NCBI RefSeq assembly: GCF_964355755.1 | Contig: NC_092674.1 | Span: 7,941,001 to 8,005,000 of the forward strand | From: Antedon mediterranea | Taxonomy: Eukaryota; Echinodermata; Crinoidea; Comatulida; Antedonidae | Length of the DNA stretch: 64,000 nt | Direction: 5' to 3' | Shown here: in pieces, positions 1 to 10,040 of the stretch | Numbering within the stretch: position 1 is the first letter of the stretch | Layout: each line of letters starts with the position of its first letter | Notes under the pieces: generated by a model | The model's input: only the letters and a program-made list of their open reading frames with translations | The model's database searches: none | Told to the model about the DNA's origin: nothing | Position numbers and translations under genes: made by a program

Positions 1-935
1 GCATTCTAACTTCATTGTTTGTAAAATGCTACCGATTAATATTTAAGGTTATTTTTTATTATTTATTATTTAGTGACATTTCATTAATTCAATCATTAAA
101 GAGTCGTGAAGAAATGCTTGCTAAACAGTTATTAATATAGTAGAAAAGCTGACTAATTTTAACTAGTGATTTGATTATTTAATTAGTACTGACAATGCTA
201 TACTGTTGTAAAACAGTTTAATAGGACTAGGACGACATCATATTTCTGTTATATATTATGAAGATTATAAGAGATAGCCTACAGTGAAATAAGCATTTTT
301 TTATCCTTTTGTTTATACTAATTTAATTTTGTATTTAAGCCTATTCTGCATTCATAGAAATGTTCGTAAATAGTTATTAAATTACGCTGTATATAATACT
401 TCTAGTTAAAGTCATATACAGCTTTCAAAAGAAATGGTTGCTATATCTATATATATATATATATTATAATAATTGTATTTTCGTTTAAATCTTACTGTAG
501 AAAGACTACTTCAAAGTGTCTGTTCTATAAATGATTAATATGGATCTTTCGATTTGCCATGACCAAACTAGGTCATGTCAGTTCATTGTACGGACAAGTT
601 AGGACGCCCTTCTTCGCTCTCCATCTCGACGCTTGGTGGCTTGTAAGTTCAGATGATAATCGACCGTCGATTGACATGACCTAGCTTGGTTCAGATCGTC
701 ATCGCAAATCTGCAGCTTCTCTTATTTTCTATTTTACATATTTTATTTAATGCAGTTTATTGGTTAATCGTTTTGGATAGGAGCACTTAAGAATGGTCGT
801 TTATTTTGCAAACTACCAGTTTTGTTGATAAAATTGTATTATATTTACATTTTGTTGATTGTTTTTAGACTATGCTTAATTATAGCTATAGATTTACTTC
901 TGTACTGTAACTACATTTTTTATTTCTTCAGTACT
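1..935. other. 3' flank of unit A, no gene seen
   Basis: AT-rich sequence without a convincing exon. It includes an imperfect inverted repeat at 551-710. At about 855-895 it resembles the stretch just after the unit C stop codon (about 24045-24090), sharing gcatagtctaaaaacaa on the minus strand. Confidence 0.5.
551..710. repeat. Imperfect inverted repeat, MITE-like
   Basis: The ends gatttgccatgaccaaa and tcgtcatcgcaaatc are imperfect reverse complements and enclose further matching sequence (aggtcatgtca / tgacatgacct). The size of about 160 bp fits a MITE. No target-site duplication was established. Confidence 0.5.
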
Positions 936-1016
936 TAGGCTAGGCTAGGCTAGGCTAGGCTAGGCTAGGCTAGGCTAGGCTAGGCTAGGCTAGGCTAGGT
1001 ACTACTACTACTACTA
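936..1016. repeat. (TAGGC)n array followed by (ACT)n
   Basis: About 13 copies of the pentamer TAGGC run from 936 to about 999, then ACT/TAC triplets to about 1016. It sits just downstream of the unit A stop codon. Confidence 0.95.
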
Positions 1017-1041
1017 ACTCAATAGGTTTATTTTTGATTTC

Positions 1042-1255
1042 TCAATCAACTGTGTTAACATAAACATGTTCCGGTGCAGGCTTGGTGTTTGCATAAACAT
1101 GTTCACCAGATGAGGATTCAACAGCAGGTTTAATTTCTTCATACTCACTTTCTTCATATTTCTTAGATAGACTTTGATAATTTGTATCTATTGTGCATAC
1201 ATTTTGTTGAACATCAAATTTAGCAGCGTGTTTTCCTGAATCTATACGTCTAAAT
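1042..1255 (-). CDS. Unit A exon 13: cytoplasmic tail with ITAM-like motif
   Basis: The last 71 residues. YQSLSKKYEESEYEEI (1179-1132) fits the ITAM spacing YxxL-x8-YxxI. It is followed by VYANT and VYVNT (YxN, the Grb2-SH2 type). YEEI also fits the Src-family SH2 preference. The frame ends with TGA at 1044-1042, so there is no enzymatic domain. If phosphorylated the tail would recruit SH2 proteins; that is known of such motifs, not shown here. Confidence 0.8.
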
Positions 1256-4200
1256 CTAAAAGAGACCAAATGTATTTATATCAATCAATTAATAAAAAAA
1301 AATTAATAAAAAATAAATATTTCATCAATATCAAACAAGGCCAACAGCCATTAAGTCGCGTGCTACAATGCATAGTGATACCGGACCGACAGACAAACAG
1401 ACCGACAGACAGACAGACCGACAGACAGACGGACCGACCGACCGACATAGTGAACTATACTGACCGAAATTACTGAACATGTTTAAAAATGTTGAAATGT
1501 TTAAAAACATTTATATTTTTTTAATTTACACGTGCGTAGCCTGTCACTTTTGACGTGCTCGTATAACGTAATTTCGAGTTGAAAAGTAAGTCAAGAAAAC
1601 AGAAATCGGGCAAGAAGAGTGCGCAATAACATTTAACGTGCAGTGCGCGCGCAAAAATCTGCGCACTCATGGCAATTTTGTAAACGCTTAAAATTGCCTG
1701 AAACGTACTCTTATTTCATCGAAAATAAATTTTGAAAATTTTAAACGCGCTTACGCATGCGTTACATGCGCTACGCACGTAATTGTATTGCCATATGATG
1801 ATTTATGCCCTGAAATTTATGAGTACCAAATTTTATTTAATTGTGATTCATGGTTGTTAAGATATGATTACAAACGTGATTTCGTTAAATCGTGCGTAGA
1901 CCACGTAATTTTTTATTGCGTAATTTTCGATGAAATAAGAGTACGTTTCAGTCAATTTTAAGCGTTTACAAAATTGCCATGAGTGCGCAGATTTTTGCGC
2001 GCGCACTGCGCGTTAATTGTTATTGCGCACTCTTTTTGCCCGATTTCTGTTTTCTTGACTTACTTTTCAACTCGAAATTACGTTATACGAGCTCGTCAAA
2101 AGTGACAGGCTACGCACGTGTAAATTAAAAAATATAACTGTTTTTAAACATTTCAACATTTTTAAACATGTTCAGTCATTTCAGTCAGTTGGTAGGTTGG
2201 TCGGTCGGTCGGTAAACACTAAGCACGCGACTGCAGCCATCTATATGGCCTTGTTCTTTTAAGTTTTAAGTTTTGTGATATGGATAAAATATCAAGCATA
2301 GTAACAGTTTCAGTGTGTGATACTATATGGATGAAATATCAAGCATAGTAACAGTTTCAGTGTGTGATACTATATGGATGAAATATCAAGCATAGTAACA
2401 GTTTCAGTGTGTGATACTATATGGATGAAATATCAAGCATAGTAACAGTTTCAGTGTGTGATACTATATGGATGAAATATCAAGCATAGTAACAGTTTCA
2501 GTGTGTGATACTATATGGATGAAATATCAAGCATAGTAACAGTTTCAGTGTGTGATACTATATGGATGAAATATCAAGCATAGTAACAGTTTCAGTGTGT
2601 GATACTATATGGATGAAATATCAAGCATAGTAACAGTTTCAGTGTGTGATACTATATGGATGAAATATCAAGCATAGTAACAGTTTCAGTGTGTGATACT
2701 ATATGGATGAAATATCAAGCATAGTAACAGTTTCAGTGTGTGATACTATATGGATGAAATATCAAGCATAGTAACAGTTTCAGTGTGTGATACTATACCG
2801 TTTATACATCATCACGATGACAGCAACTGTGATAACTGCCGCGATTAGTGAGCCAATTACAACACCTATGATGTAACCTGGAAAATATAAAAGGACAAAT
2901 TTTCTTGTTTTATTTACATTACTGGTACTGAATCTAATAAGAATTCCAAACAATGAACTATGTATAATACACACCTTGTTTCTTTTGGTCACAATTTGGT
3001 CCAAAAATGAATTTCTTTGTGTCAGATGTCCCACTAACGTGTAAAAATGATGCCAATACTGTGAATGTATATTCTGTACATGACTCAATTCCTTCACCAA
3101 ACAAAACTTGAGTTTCTGTAGTATTTCTTTGCTGAAATATTCCACCACCTGACAGTTCATAATGGTAGGTCACCTGATAGTTTGGAATGTCACATGTAGA
3201 AGCGTTCCATTTCATCAGTATATGTGTTCCATTTGTGAATGGATTGCTTTTTATCGATGGCTCTATTATTGTAACATAGAATATTAAACAGATTTTTAAT
3301 AAATGAATTATACTAGACATTAAGAATTGTTTCAATTGGCCGATAAAATGTTTTACCCATTTTTTTATATATAAACTTTACACTAAATGACCAACTAGGC
3401 CTAAATGTTAGTAAAATACACTCACACATTTAATGATTTAAGCATACCTGATGGTGCTGTTTGTATCAATATGTCCTCTCCCCAATTACCAACAATCTCC
3501 ATATTATTAACAACTCGAGCGTTTACGACATAAGCAGTACAACTTAATAATCCTGGTAGTTGAACTTCTAATTGAGAACTGTTTGTTGTGTTGACTACAT
3601 TTAGTATACTTCCATCGATGTCTGAGTACTGCACTTGATATCGAAGGATATAGTTACACTGGATTCGATCATAATCACTAGAAACAGACTGAAATACAGA
3701 AAAAAGACAAATACCGTTATTTGAATCTGATACTGGTAACCAATTTCTGTTTGATAATATGTTATATTGTAAGGACAAACAATTAGAGAATACTTTACAA
3801 CTTTACTTGCTTGAACTTACTTAGTTCATTTACAAATACCAATAACGTAATGTATACGGTATTTACATTCACTACTTTAATTAGACTTTCTAGTAGGCCT
3901 CCTAGTTCCGTAATAATTAATTTGTTGATTGTGGAACTTACGATAATGAAGAACAAACAAGAACAATAAAAACATATCTAGTGTACCTTTAAATTCACTA
4001 TCATCTGATTATCTCCAATGGTTTTTAACTCCATCTCAGGTTCTTCTAAAGGCTCTATTTCATAATATGTAACACAGCGGATTAGAACAGACATACAAAA
4101 TACAACGTGGTGTGCTATGGTAGATATCATAATAATTTTTCTAACAACAAAGAATAAATAAAGGAATATCTCATATAATCCAACAAAAAGTTAGCATACT

Positions 4201-7200
4201 GTAAAACAAGTAAAAATTAATAATCTGTGAATGATAAAATCCTTAAAACAAATGTTGGCAATCTTTTAATTCTAGATCTATAGATACTAGATTTATAAAA
4301 TCAGTTGACGCGTTGCTGATTACATGGCTTGGCAGTTTGTTAACTGATTATCTGTAATGTTAGATCTTGCCTGAACATATTGTGTTGGTTGATCCAAGTG
4401 TACTTCTTGGTCCATCTACCTCAATACCACCAACCATCCTCGAAAACTGAGAGTAGAATTGAACTTGCGTATTTGGGATAAGTTTGTCAATGACAATACA
4501 TAAATCATTATATGATTCAGTTATTGATATAAATGAATCCATCTCCGATGATTTATACGAAAGTTTCCGTTTTGTAATTGTTCCTGTTCCATAGTCTTCA
4601 CCAAGAATCCAAGTGACGTCAAATGTTATACTTGCTGCTGTCTGATTTACAACAGTTGGTGGTTTAAAGTTGTATGGTAATGCTATTTATGAAAATAGAA
4701 AACACACTGAACTATTAAAACAGAATACATGTAGGCCTATGTGTTGTTCTGCCGTATAAACTTTACTAAATCATCTGCATATCTAATTAGATGGTTTTAC
4801 TCGCTTTATAGTCGGATGTATAGAGACTATAATGACTTCAGAGATATAGATAATATATGGGCAAGGCAATTGAGAATAATTCATAGAGAAACATACGATA
4901 AATGTTCATGTGGAGCAATTTGTCGATAATCAAGTGTAAATATGATTATGACTATCAATCTGTTTGTGTGTGCATCATAATTTTTGTGCAAATTAATTAA
5001 TTATTCTCTTTATGTGTATATAATCAGGTTTTAAATGTTTTTTTTATATTTACATAATTGACTATTTTGTAGTTTTTGTAGGGCTGTGGATACTCGCATG
5101 TTTTTGCGCATTGTTGCTTTCGCAACCTCTATTTTTGACCGATTGTGTTGATAAAATAAATGGAATGAATAAATAAAACTGTAAAACATGGAAACATTTG
5201 ATGATCCTAGTTGCCTATTGTGAATTTTCTAAATGGAAATCAAATTAACTGCATCTTCAGTTATACAATGAGGTACTACAGAGAAAAGGCAAGATGTATG
5301 TATGTGTATGTATTTAATTAATTAACTTTCATGACAAAATATGTAACTAATAATCTAATCTCTCTCTCTTTTCCGATAATTCTTCAGGCTACTTTGAATA
5401 GCTGAAAGTATACGACATATATAGTTTAATGTCGTGTAGTTACCTATGCTGCAGTTTGGTCCAGCCCAAGCTTCATGGCATCCATTATCGCAACCTCCAT
5501 CTCGATTACAATCTGCCGAAGCTTTGCAGTGACACAGGAAATTACACAAAGCACCAAAGAATCCGGATGAACATGACGGAGGCTCTTTAGAAACCAAGAA
5601 TAATATCATTAGCAATTTCAATGTACTGTACAGTATAAATGATTGTGTAAAAGTCAAAGAAAACTTAATTGAGTAGAAACTCAGTTACCAAAGTAAATGC
5701 ATAGAATTGACCAAAAGGTTTAATTTTCCTCCATTGTCCCATTATATTGTTCGGATTGATTTTTTGGTGAATTTGTGAATTTATTCGGGGTGAATCGCCA
5801 TTCAAATGGATCAGTGGTACATTTTAAACCGCCCAGTGATATAAAGAAAAGTATCTATCTTATTTTTAATAATATACTACCTAAACACGTGTCTCCTGTG
5901 TAACCAGACGAACATTTTGAACCGGAAATGCATCCTGTTGTTTTATTACAAACGCCATTGTCACAGTTACATTTTTGACGACAATCTGCTCCATAGTATC
6001 CAGCATCGCACACTGGAAAACATGAAACAATTGTAGTTTAAAATACTTACATCTTATCTAATATTAAAAACTGTAAAAATCAATCTTATACAGAAAATAA
6101 TAAAACAAAACAACTATACGATTAGTAATAATAATAATACTGAGATATGGTACAAATAGTACGAACAGTAATCACGGTGATAGATGTGAAAGCAGTGAAG
6201 CGATATCAATAGTATCAGCCGATTCTGCTACTGTCAAGAGGTATCTATCTGTAAAACTATGTACAGCATTTCTGCAGACAGCAACGTATATAACTTGCTA
6301 TAGTTGTATAGATAGATACCTCTTACAGTAGCAGAATCGGGTCCTAGTATATGAATTAGCCTAAAGGCAAAATTCGACATATCCCTCCAAACACCTATCG
6401 AAAACCAGTATACTAATCAAGTTTAGTTAGAAAAGTATTTAGGTTAAACGTAAATATTGTAAATAATGTGTATTCATAGTTATGTTACGTCATCATTGGA
6501 TGGCGGTCAATAATGTTAAACTTTATAGTAGTGACCTGTAGGGCTTAAGTTTGAGTTTTCGTCTGACATCAATAGTTGAAAAAATAGTTTGGCATAATGG
6601 CAAAGATAATTAAGAAATGCTTTTTTGCATAATTTATCATAATTTTGGAAATTTATTTATTTTATTAAAACATATTACCTCAACAACATATTTTTTGAGT
6701 ATTAATAGCACTAATAACACTAAAATATAATAATCATTATTTTCATCATAGGCACAAAACATATAAAATGTTCTGACCTGTAGTACAGTCTCTTCCTCCA
6801 AAACCTTTCATACATGTACATCCAACTGGATCAGGTGGACAGAAAAAAACCCCAACGCAATTTCCACCAGTAGAACAGTTACTGTTGCATTCATGGCCAA
6901 AGTTGTTAATTCTACATCCTTAAAAAATACATTAAAAGTATCTCATAAAAGAAACATCTTTACTACATCATAAAAGTATTATTATCTTATCCTTTGTATA
7001 GTATTGTATGTTTTTAACTGTTGTTATTTTTATTGTAATTTCAACCTTGGAAGGCAAATTTCATTTACAGTGTATTTGACAATAAATTTGAACTTGAACT
7101 TGAACTTGAACTTGAAGTAATTTGACAAATAATTAAAATAAAAACAAATTGTATCAAAAATAAAATTCGGAATTATTTACGGTCATTAATTTTGTTATAC

Positions 7201-10040
7201 ACTATCCCTTCACTTTGGAAACATATGTAAGCTAAAAAATGAAAGCAATACTGGATATGTAATTTAGACTTTACTTTTGACTGTTCTGACTTTACGAAAA
7301 AGAAAACATTTGATGATGCGCAAAAACACTAACGAAAGTACAAAATACCAAACTATATTATTTTTGTTGGTTTTCGTGGTGTATTAATTATTTTGATAAA
7401 TTTAGATAAAACAAAAAAGTTGACAGAAATCGAATGAAAAACATATTGCTGCGGAAACACGAATTGTTAAGTTTTTATGTTCTATATCAAACCATTTGGA
7501 ATCGTTTTGTTTGTGGGTGTTCATCATCATCTACATTTATTTTTATTTCAATGGTTTTGATATTTTGCATTTTCGTTTGTGTTTGGGAGATTTGATACCT
7601 ATTTGCTACTTTTTTAATTTTAAAACTGTGGTTTAGAAGTAAAGGTCATGTCTGCCTTAACAATAATTCGCATGGGATGAAAAAGCGCACTCTTCGCCCC
7701 GGCTCCTGAAAATCATGTTAAGAATTGTCAAGAAAAAATTCAGAACTATTTACGGCCATGATTTTGTTATACACGGAGTATTCCTTACTTTATAAGTGAA
7801 AGCAATAGTGGATATGGGAACTTTGTGGTGATCTAGGGTGCGCATCAGAGAGTGACAATGTGCATGAGAGAGAGGATGAAGTCTGTCAATCAGTAGGCAG
7901 TGTTGGAATAATAATAAAACTACAGCTGACTGACGGACTTTTATGAATAATGTGTTGAAAATAGATGATGATGTTTAATGTTTATTGCTTAATAACAATA
8001 ATAAATGTTATGTTTTAATAATTTGTTTACCTCCGCCAAGGATGTATATGTAGTCGATCGCTTGTATTTGTATCTGTCTGTTTGTTTGTTTGCAAGATTA
8101 CTCAAAAAGTGCATATTACAAGATTTTTACGAAAATGAAAATACAGATAAATATGTGATCAAGGACCAGGGTCCCAATTCTGGACCACTTTTTAGTATTA
8201 TTTTCAGACCTGCCAGATAGGAGACAATTCTCAAAAGCCGGCGAGCAGTCTTAAAGTAACAAGTAACCTGAACTTGCATTTTCTCGAGAACTACATGTCA
8301 AAAAAAAACTTCATTTTTGTACAGAAGCAAGAGTTATAATTTGTGATTTGTAATTTTAAAACATAATTTGATTTAATGTACAGTTTTATATGATTAGTTT
8401 TAAAAACCCTATTTCTTTTCAAATGTACCCGTTTATTTTTGGCGTTGCTGTTCTATTGTTAATCAACTGAAACTATTGTTAGTTGAAAGGCTGGTTACGT
8501 AACCATTACACCAAATCACACACAGCTCGCATTTCCGGTGAAATCTTATGTAAGAGAATTTTATAGTAGGCGGAGGTATGCACTCTCGGAGTATCGTTCT
8601 AATTTTAAGATTATTTATGTGATTTCCAGTTTTACAAAAATTGCCTTTAAATCCTGCTAATTATATTATAATACAATATAAATTAAGCTATTACCAGTTT
8701 TACAAGAAGCGCCTTTAAATCCTGCTGGACAAATACAGACGCCCGTCTTATCGTCACATACTCCACCATTATAACATATGGGACAGTCCATTTCACAATC
8801 TGGAGGATTACATTTTGGTGATGGACAAGCTATTAAATAAAAATAATAAAAATAATAATAATTTGTCCGAAAATGTAAACAGTCTCTCTGAAAGACAAAT
8901 TATAAGGTCAATGTGTTTTCATTTATTAGAACCAATTAAATAATGTATACTAATTTACTTTTAATTTAAAATATTTACATATTAGTATTATGTTCCAAGT
9001 GTGTATCCTAATCAGATATCAAACTACCTTGTTGGTAAATATTACTAATTGACGATGAAAATGCTTTTACAAAGATTTACCTCTAACAATGAGTCTCATG
9101 ATACCATGGTTACCATCCAGGCTATCACCTGTATAACATTCATATACCCCATCATCTTTCATTCGTATGTTTTTAATCACAGCAGAAGTATTACCTCTCA
9201 GATTGTGTATTTCCTCACCATAATTATGTCTCCAACGTAAATCTTCAAGATCACCACCTTTACTGAGATTGATAGTGACATACTCTCCGATACCGACTGT
9301 TATCGTTCTATACTCCATTTCAATAGTGGCTGTAAAATAATTATATTGGTAAACAGATAATAGTAATAGCTATTAAACAAAATATTAATGTTTTAAAGAG
9401 TATGAATAAAATTAGATATTATTTATTCATTATCGTCGTCCTCAAATTGAGAATAACATCATGACCTTACTCACCAAAAGAGGATGTCAAGACAATTGCT
9501 GAATTTGTGACTACTCCATTTTTCTTTGCTTCAAAAGAAAATACACCAACTCTTTCACTGTGAGGTAAGTCAGAAACACCTAGAAACGTGTGATCATCGT
9601 GCACTCGGTATCTAATTGTGCAACTTGTGGGAAATATTTTATTGCTTGGCATATTTGTTGTTCTTTCATTACCAGTATTGCCATCCGTATACGGCCCAGT
9701 ATCATCCCAAGTCACGTCTTCCCCTTCCATATTCTTGTATAATATTCCTACTGATAAATCTCGAATGTCTTTGTCGTCGTAAAGAGCGTATCCTCGAAAC
9801 CAACTACCATTATTGGCAACCAGTGGTGTTTCAGAATATGTTGTTATATCTAATGGATCTTTAAAAATAAAACATCATTTTTATGAGGAGAAAAAAAATC
9901 GGTAAATCGCTCGTAACTTTTACAATTTATAGTCTTCAATGACCGGCAACTAAGTACATACCTGAGGAGAATCCGGAATAAAACCTTAAAGAGAGAGCTA
10001 TAATCACGTAGAACAAGTTTGGAAAACGTTTAGCCAACAT
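1042..10040 (-). CDS. Unit A: Tie-like ectodomain receptor with ITAM-type tail (13 exons)
   Basis: Predicted single-pass surface receptor of 820 aa. Exons in order: 10040-9962, 9858-9475, 9329-9081, 8829-8695, 6918-6778, 6012-5881, 5584-5444, 4682-4371, 4054-3987, 3688-3448, 3262-2975, 2877-2799, 1255-1042. Their total of 2,463 bases is one uninterrupted frame ending in TGA. Domains: signal peptide 1-26, N-terminal domain 27-154, Ig-like 155-237, four EGF-like 238-420, three FN3 421-723, TM 724-749, tail 750-820. EGF2 has CPPDPVGC and the FN3 set follows the EGFs, as in Tie receptors, but there is no kinase. The tail ends 71 residues after the membrane and carries tyrosine motifs. Junctions are GT-AG except the GC donor after exon 8. 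Ligand and function are unknown; adhesion or immune recognition is inference. Confidence 0.85.
1334..2255. mobile_element. Foldback element FB1 with TCGG/ACCG arrays
   Basis: Long inverted arms (about 1480-1735 and 1925-2175) are near-perfect reverse complements. Outside the arms are ACCG/GACA repeats (1385-1445) and TCGG repeats (about 2198-2212). The outer ends are aacaaggcca...gtcgcgtgct and its complement. It lies in the last intron of unit A. No coding capacity was seen. Related shorter copies lie at 11.3, 17.2, 34.7 and 35.1 kb. Confidence 0.8.
2278..2797. repeat. 47-bp minisatellite, about 11 copies
   Basis: The unit starting atggatgaaatatcaagcat has period 47 and the copies are almost identical. 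The last copy runs into the donor splice site of unit A exon 12. The gatactata part of the unit matches the start of that intron, so the array probably grew from the intron's 5' end. Confidence 0.95.
2799..2877 (-). CDS. Unit A exon 12: transmembrane segment
   Basis: A 79-base exon encoding a hydrophobic helix (YIIGVVIGSLIAAVITVAVI) followed by basic YKR as stop-transfer. It enters in phase 1 and leaves in phase 2. Its donor (CG|gtatag) directly touches the 47-bp minisatellite at 2278-2797. Confidence 0.85.
2975..4682 (-). CDS. Unit A exons 8-11: three FN3 domains
   Basis: Exon 4682-4371 encodes FN3-1. Exons 4054-3987 and 3688-3448 together encode FN3-2 (68+241 bases, split domain). Exon 3262-2975 encodes FN3-3. 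Recognisable FN3 elements are FDVTWILGEDYG, LIPNTQVQFYSQ, YILRYQVQYS, SCTAYVVNARV and CTEYTFTVLAS. The donor after exon 8 is CAG|GCAAGA, a GC type; unit B has GTAAGC at the same place. Confidence 0.85.
4741..5180 (+). other. Insert in unit A intron with 62-codon ORF, unknown
   Basis: The intron between EGF4 and FN3-1 is about 760 bp here against about 230 bp in unit C. The extra sequence holds an ORF (4741-4929) ending CSCGAICR and then an AT-rich tail with AATAAA-like motifs near 5150-5180. It could be a retrocopied 3' end or repeat; I do not recognise the product. Confidence 0.3.
5444..8829 (-). CDS. Unit A exons 4-7: four EGF-like domains
   Basis: Exons 8829-8695, 6918-6778, 6012-5881 and 5584-5444 each encode one cysteine-rich module of 44-47 residues and are all phase 1-1. 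Module 1 has CYNGGVCDDKTGVCICPAGF. Module 2 has the CPPDPVGC motif. Module 3 has GYYGADC. Module 4 has GCHEAWAGPNC. The spacing of the first three follows the Tie EGF block. The introns hold a LINE/SINE-like tail near 7.0 kb, a MITE at 8.03-8.59 kb and a hairpin at 6.2 kb. Confidence 0.85.
6219..6340. repeat. Hairpin MITE in unit A intron
   Basis: Left arm 6219-6250 and right arm 6310-6340 are near-perfect reverse complements (ccgattctgctactgt and acagtagcagaatcgg). They enclose about 60 bp. No ORF. Confidence 0.75.
6990..7116 (+). repeat. LINE/SINE-type 3' tail ending in (TTGAAC)n
   Basis: The sequence tgacaataaatttgaacttg continues as about five AACTTG hexamers. An AATAAA-like element followed by a short tandem hexamer is typical of some non-LTR retroelement 3' ends. 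No coding part was seen. Confidence 0.55.
8029..8592. mobile_element. Degenerate MITE with cctccgcc / ggcggagg ends
   Basis: It begins tacctccgccaaggatgt and ends with the inverted ggcggaggta followed by tgcactctcggagt. The interior has tctgtttgtttgtttgcaag and acgaaaatg-type sequence, which I recognise as a pattern common in invertebrate non-autonomous elements. The family name is not certain. Confidence 0.55.
9081..9329 (-). CDS. Unit A exon 3: Ig-like domain
   Basis: An 83-codon phase-1 exon. It shows the late-strand Ig signature DDGVYECYTG and the earlier tryptophan in LRWRHN, but the first canonical cysteine is absent (VTINLS at that place). The same exon is present in every unit and is the best conserved part of the distal ectodomain. 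Confidence 0.8.
9475..9858 (-). CDS. Unit A exon 2: N-terminal domain with variable loop
   Basis: This 128-codon phase-1 exon encodes a domain I cannot name with certainty. Conserved anchors in all copies are GYAL, DIRDLSVGILYK, a TWDDT-like segment, KIF, GVFSFEAKK and NSAIVLTS. Between TWDDT and KIF the copies differ in length and sequence. By position it matches the membrane-distal Ig region of Tie proteins, but it lacks an obvious Ig cysteine pair, so homology is tentative. Confidence 0.75.
9962..10040 (-). CDS. Unit A exon 1: signal peptide
   Basis: The start ATG is 10040-10038. It encodes a short basic start (MLAKRFPNL) followed by a hydrophobic core (YVIIALSL) and ends in phase 1 before gtatgt. 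The same exon type recurs at 22244, 35555, 37385 and 50799 on the minus strand, which fixes the start. It directs the protein to the secretory pathway. Confidence 0.85.

Noticed and set aside
936-1000. TAGGC array as a telomere-like repeat
   Set aside because: The period is five, not six, there are only about 13 copies, and it is internal next to a gene end; it is an ordinary microsatellite.
2278-2797. Regular 47-bp repeats as a CRISPR array
   Set aside because: There are no unique spacers; each unit is fully repeated, and the context is an animal intron.
8005-8220. 71-codon ORF near 8.1 kb
   Set aside because: It lies inside a degenerate MITE with cctccgcc/ggcggagg ends and has no coding signature.
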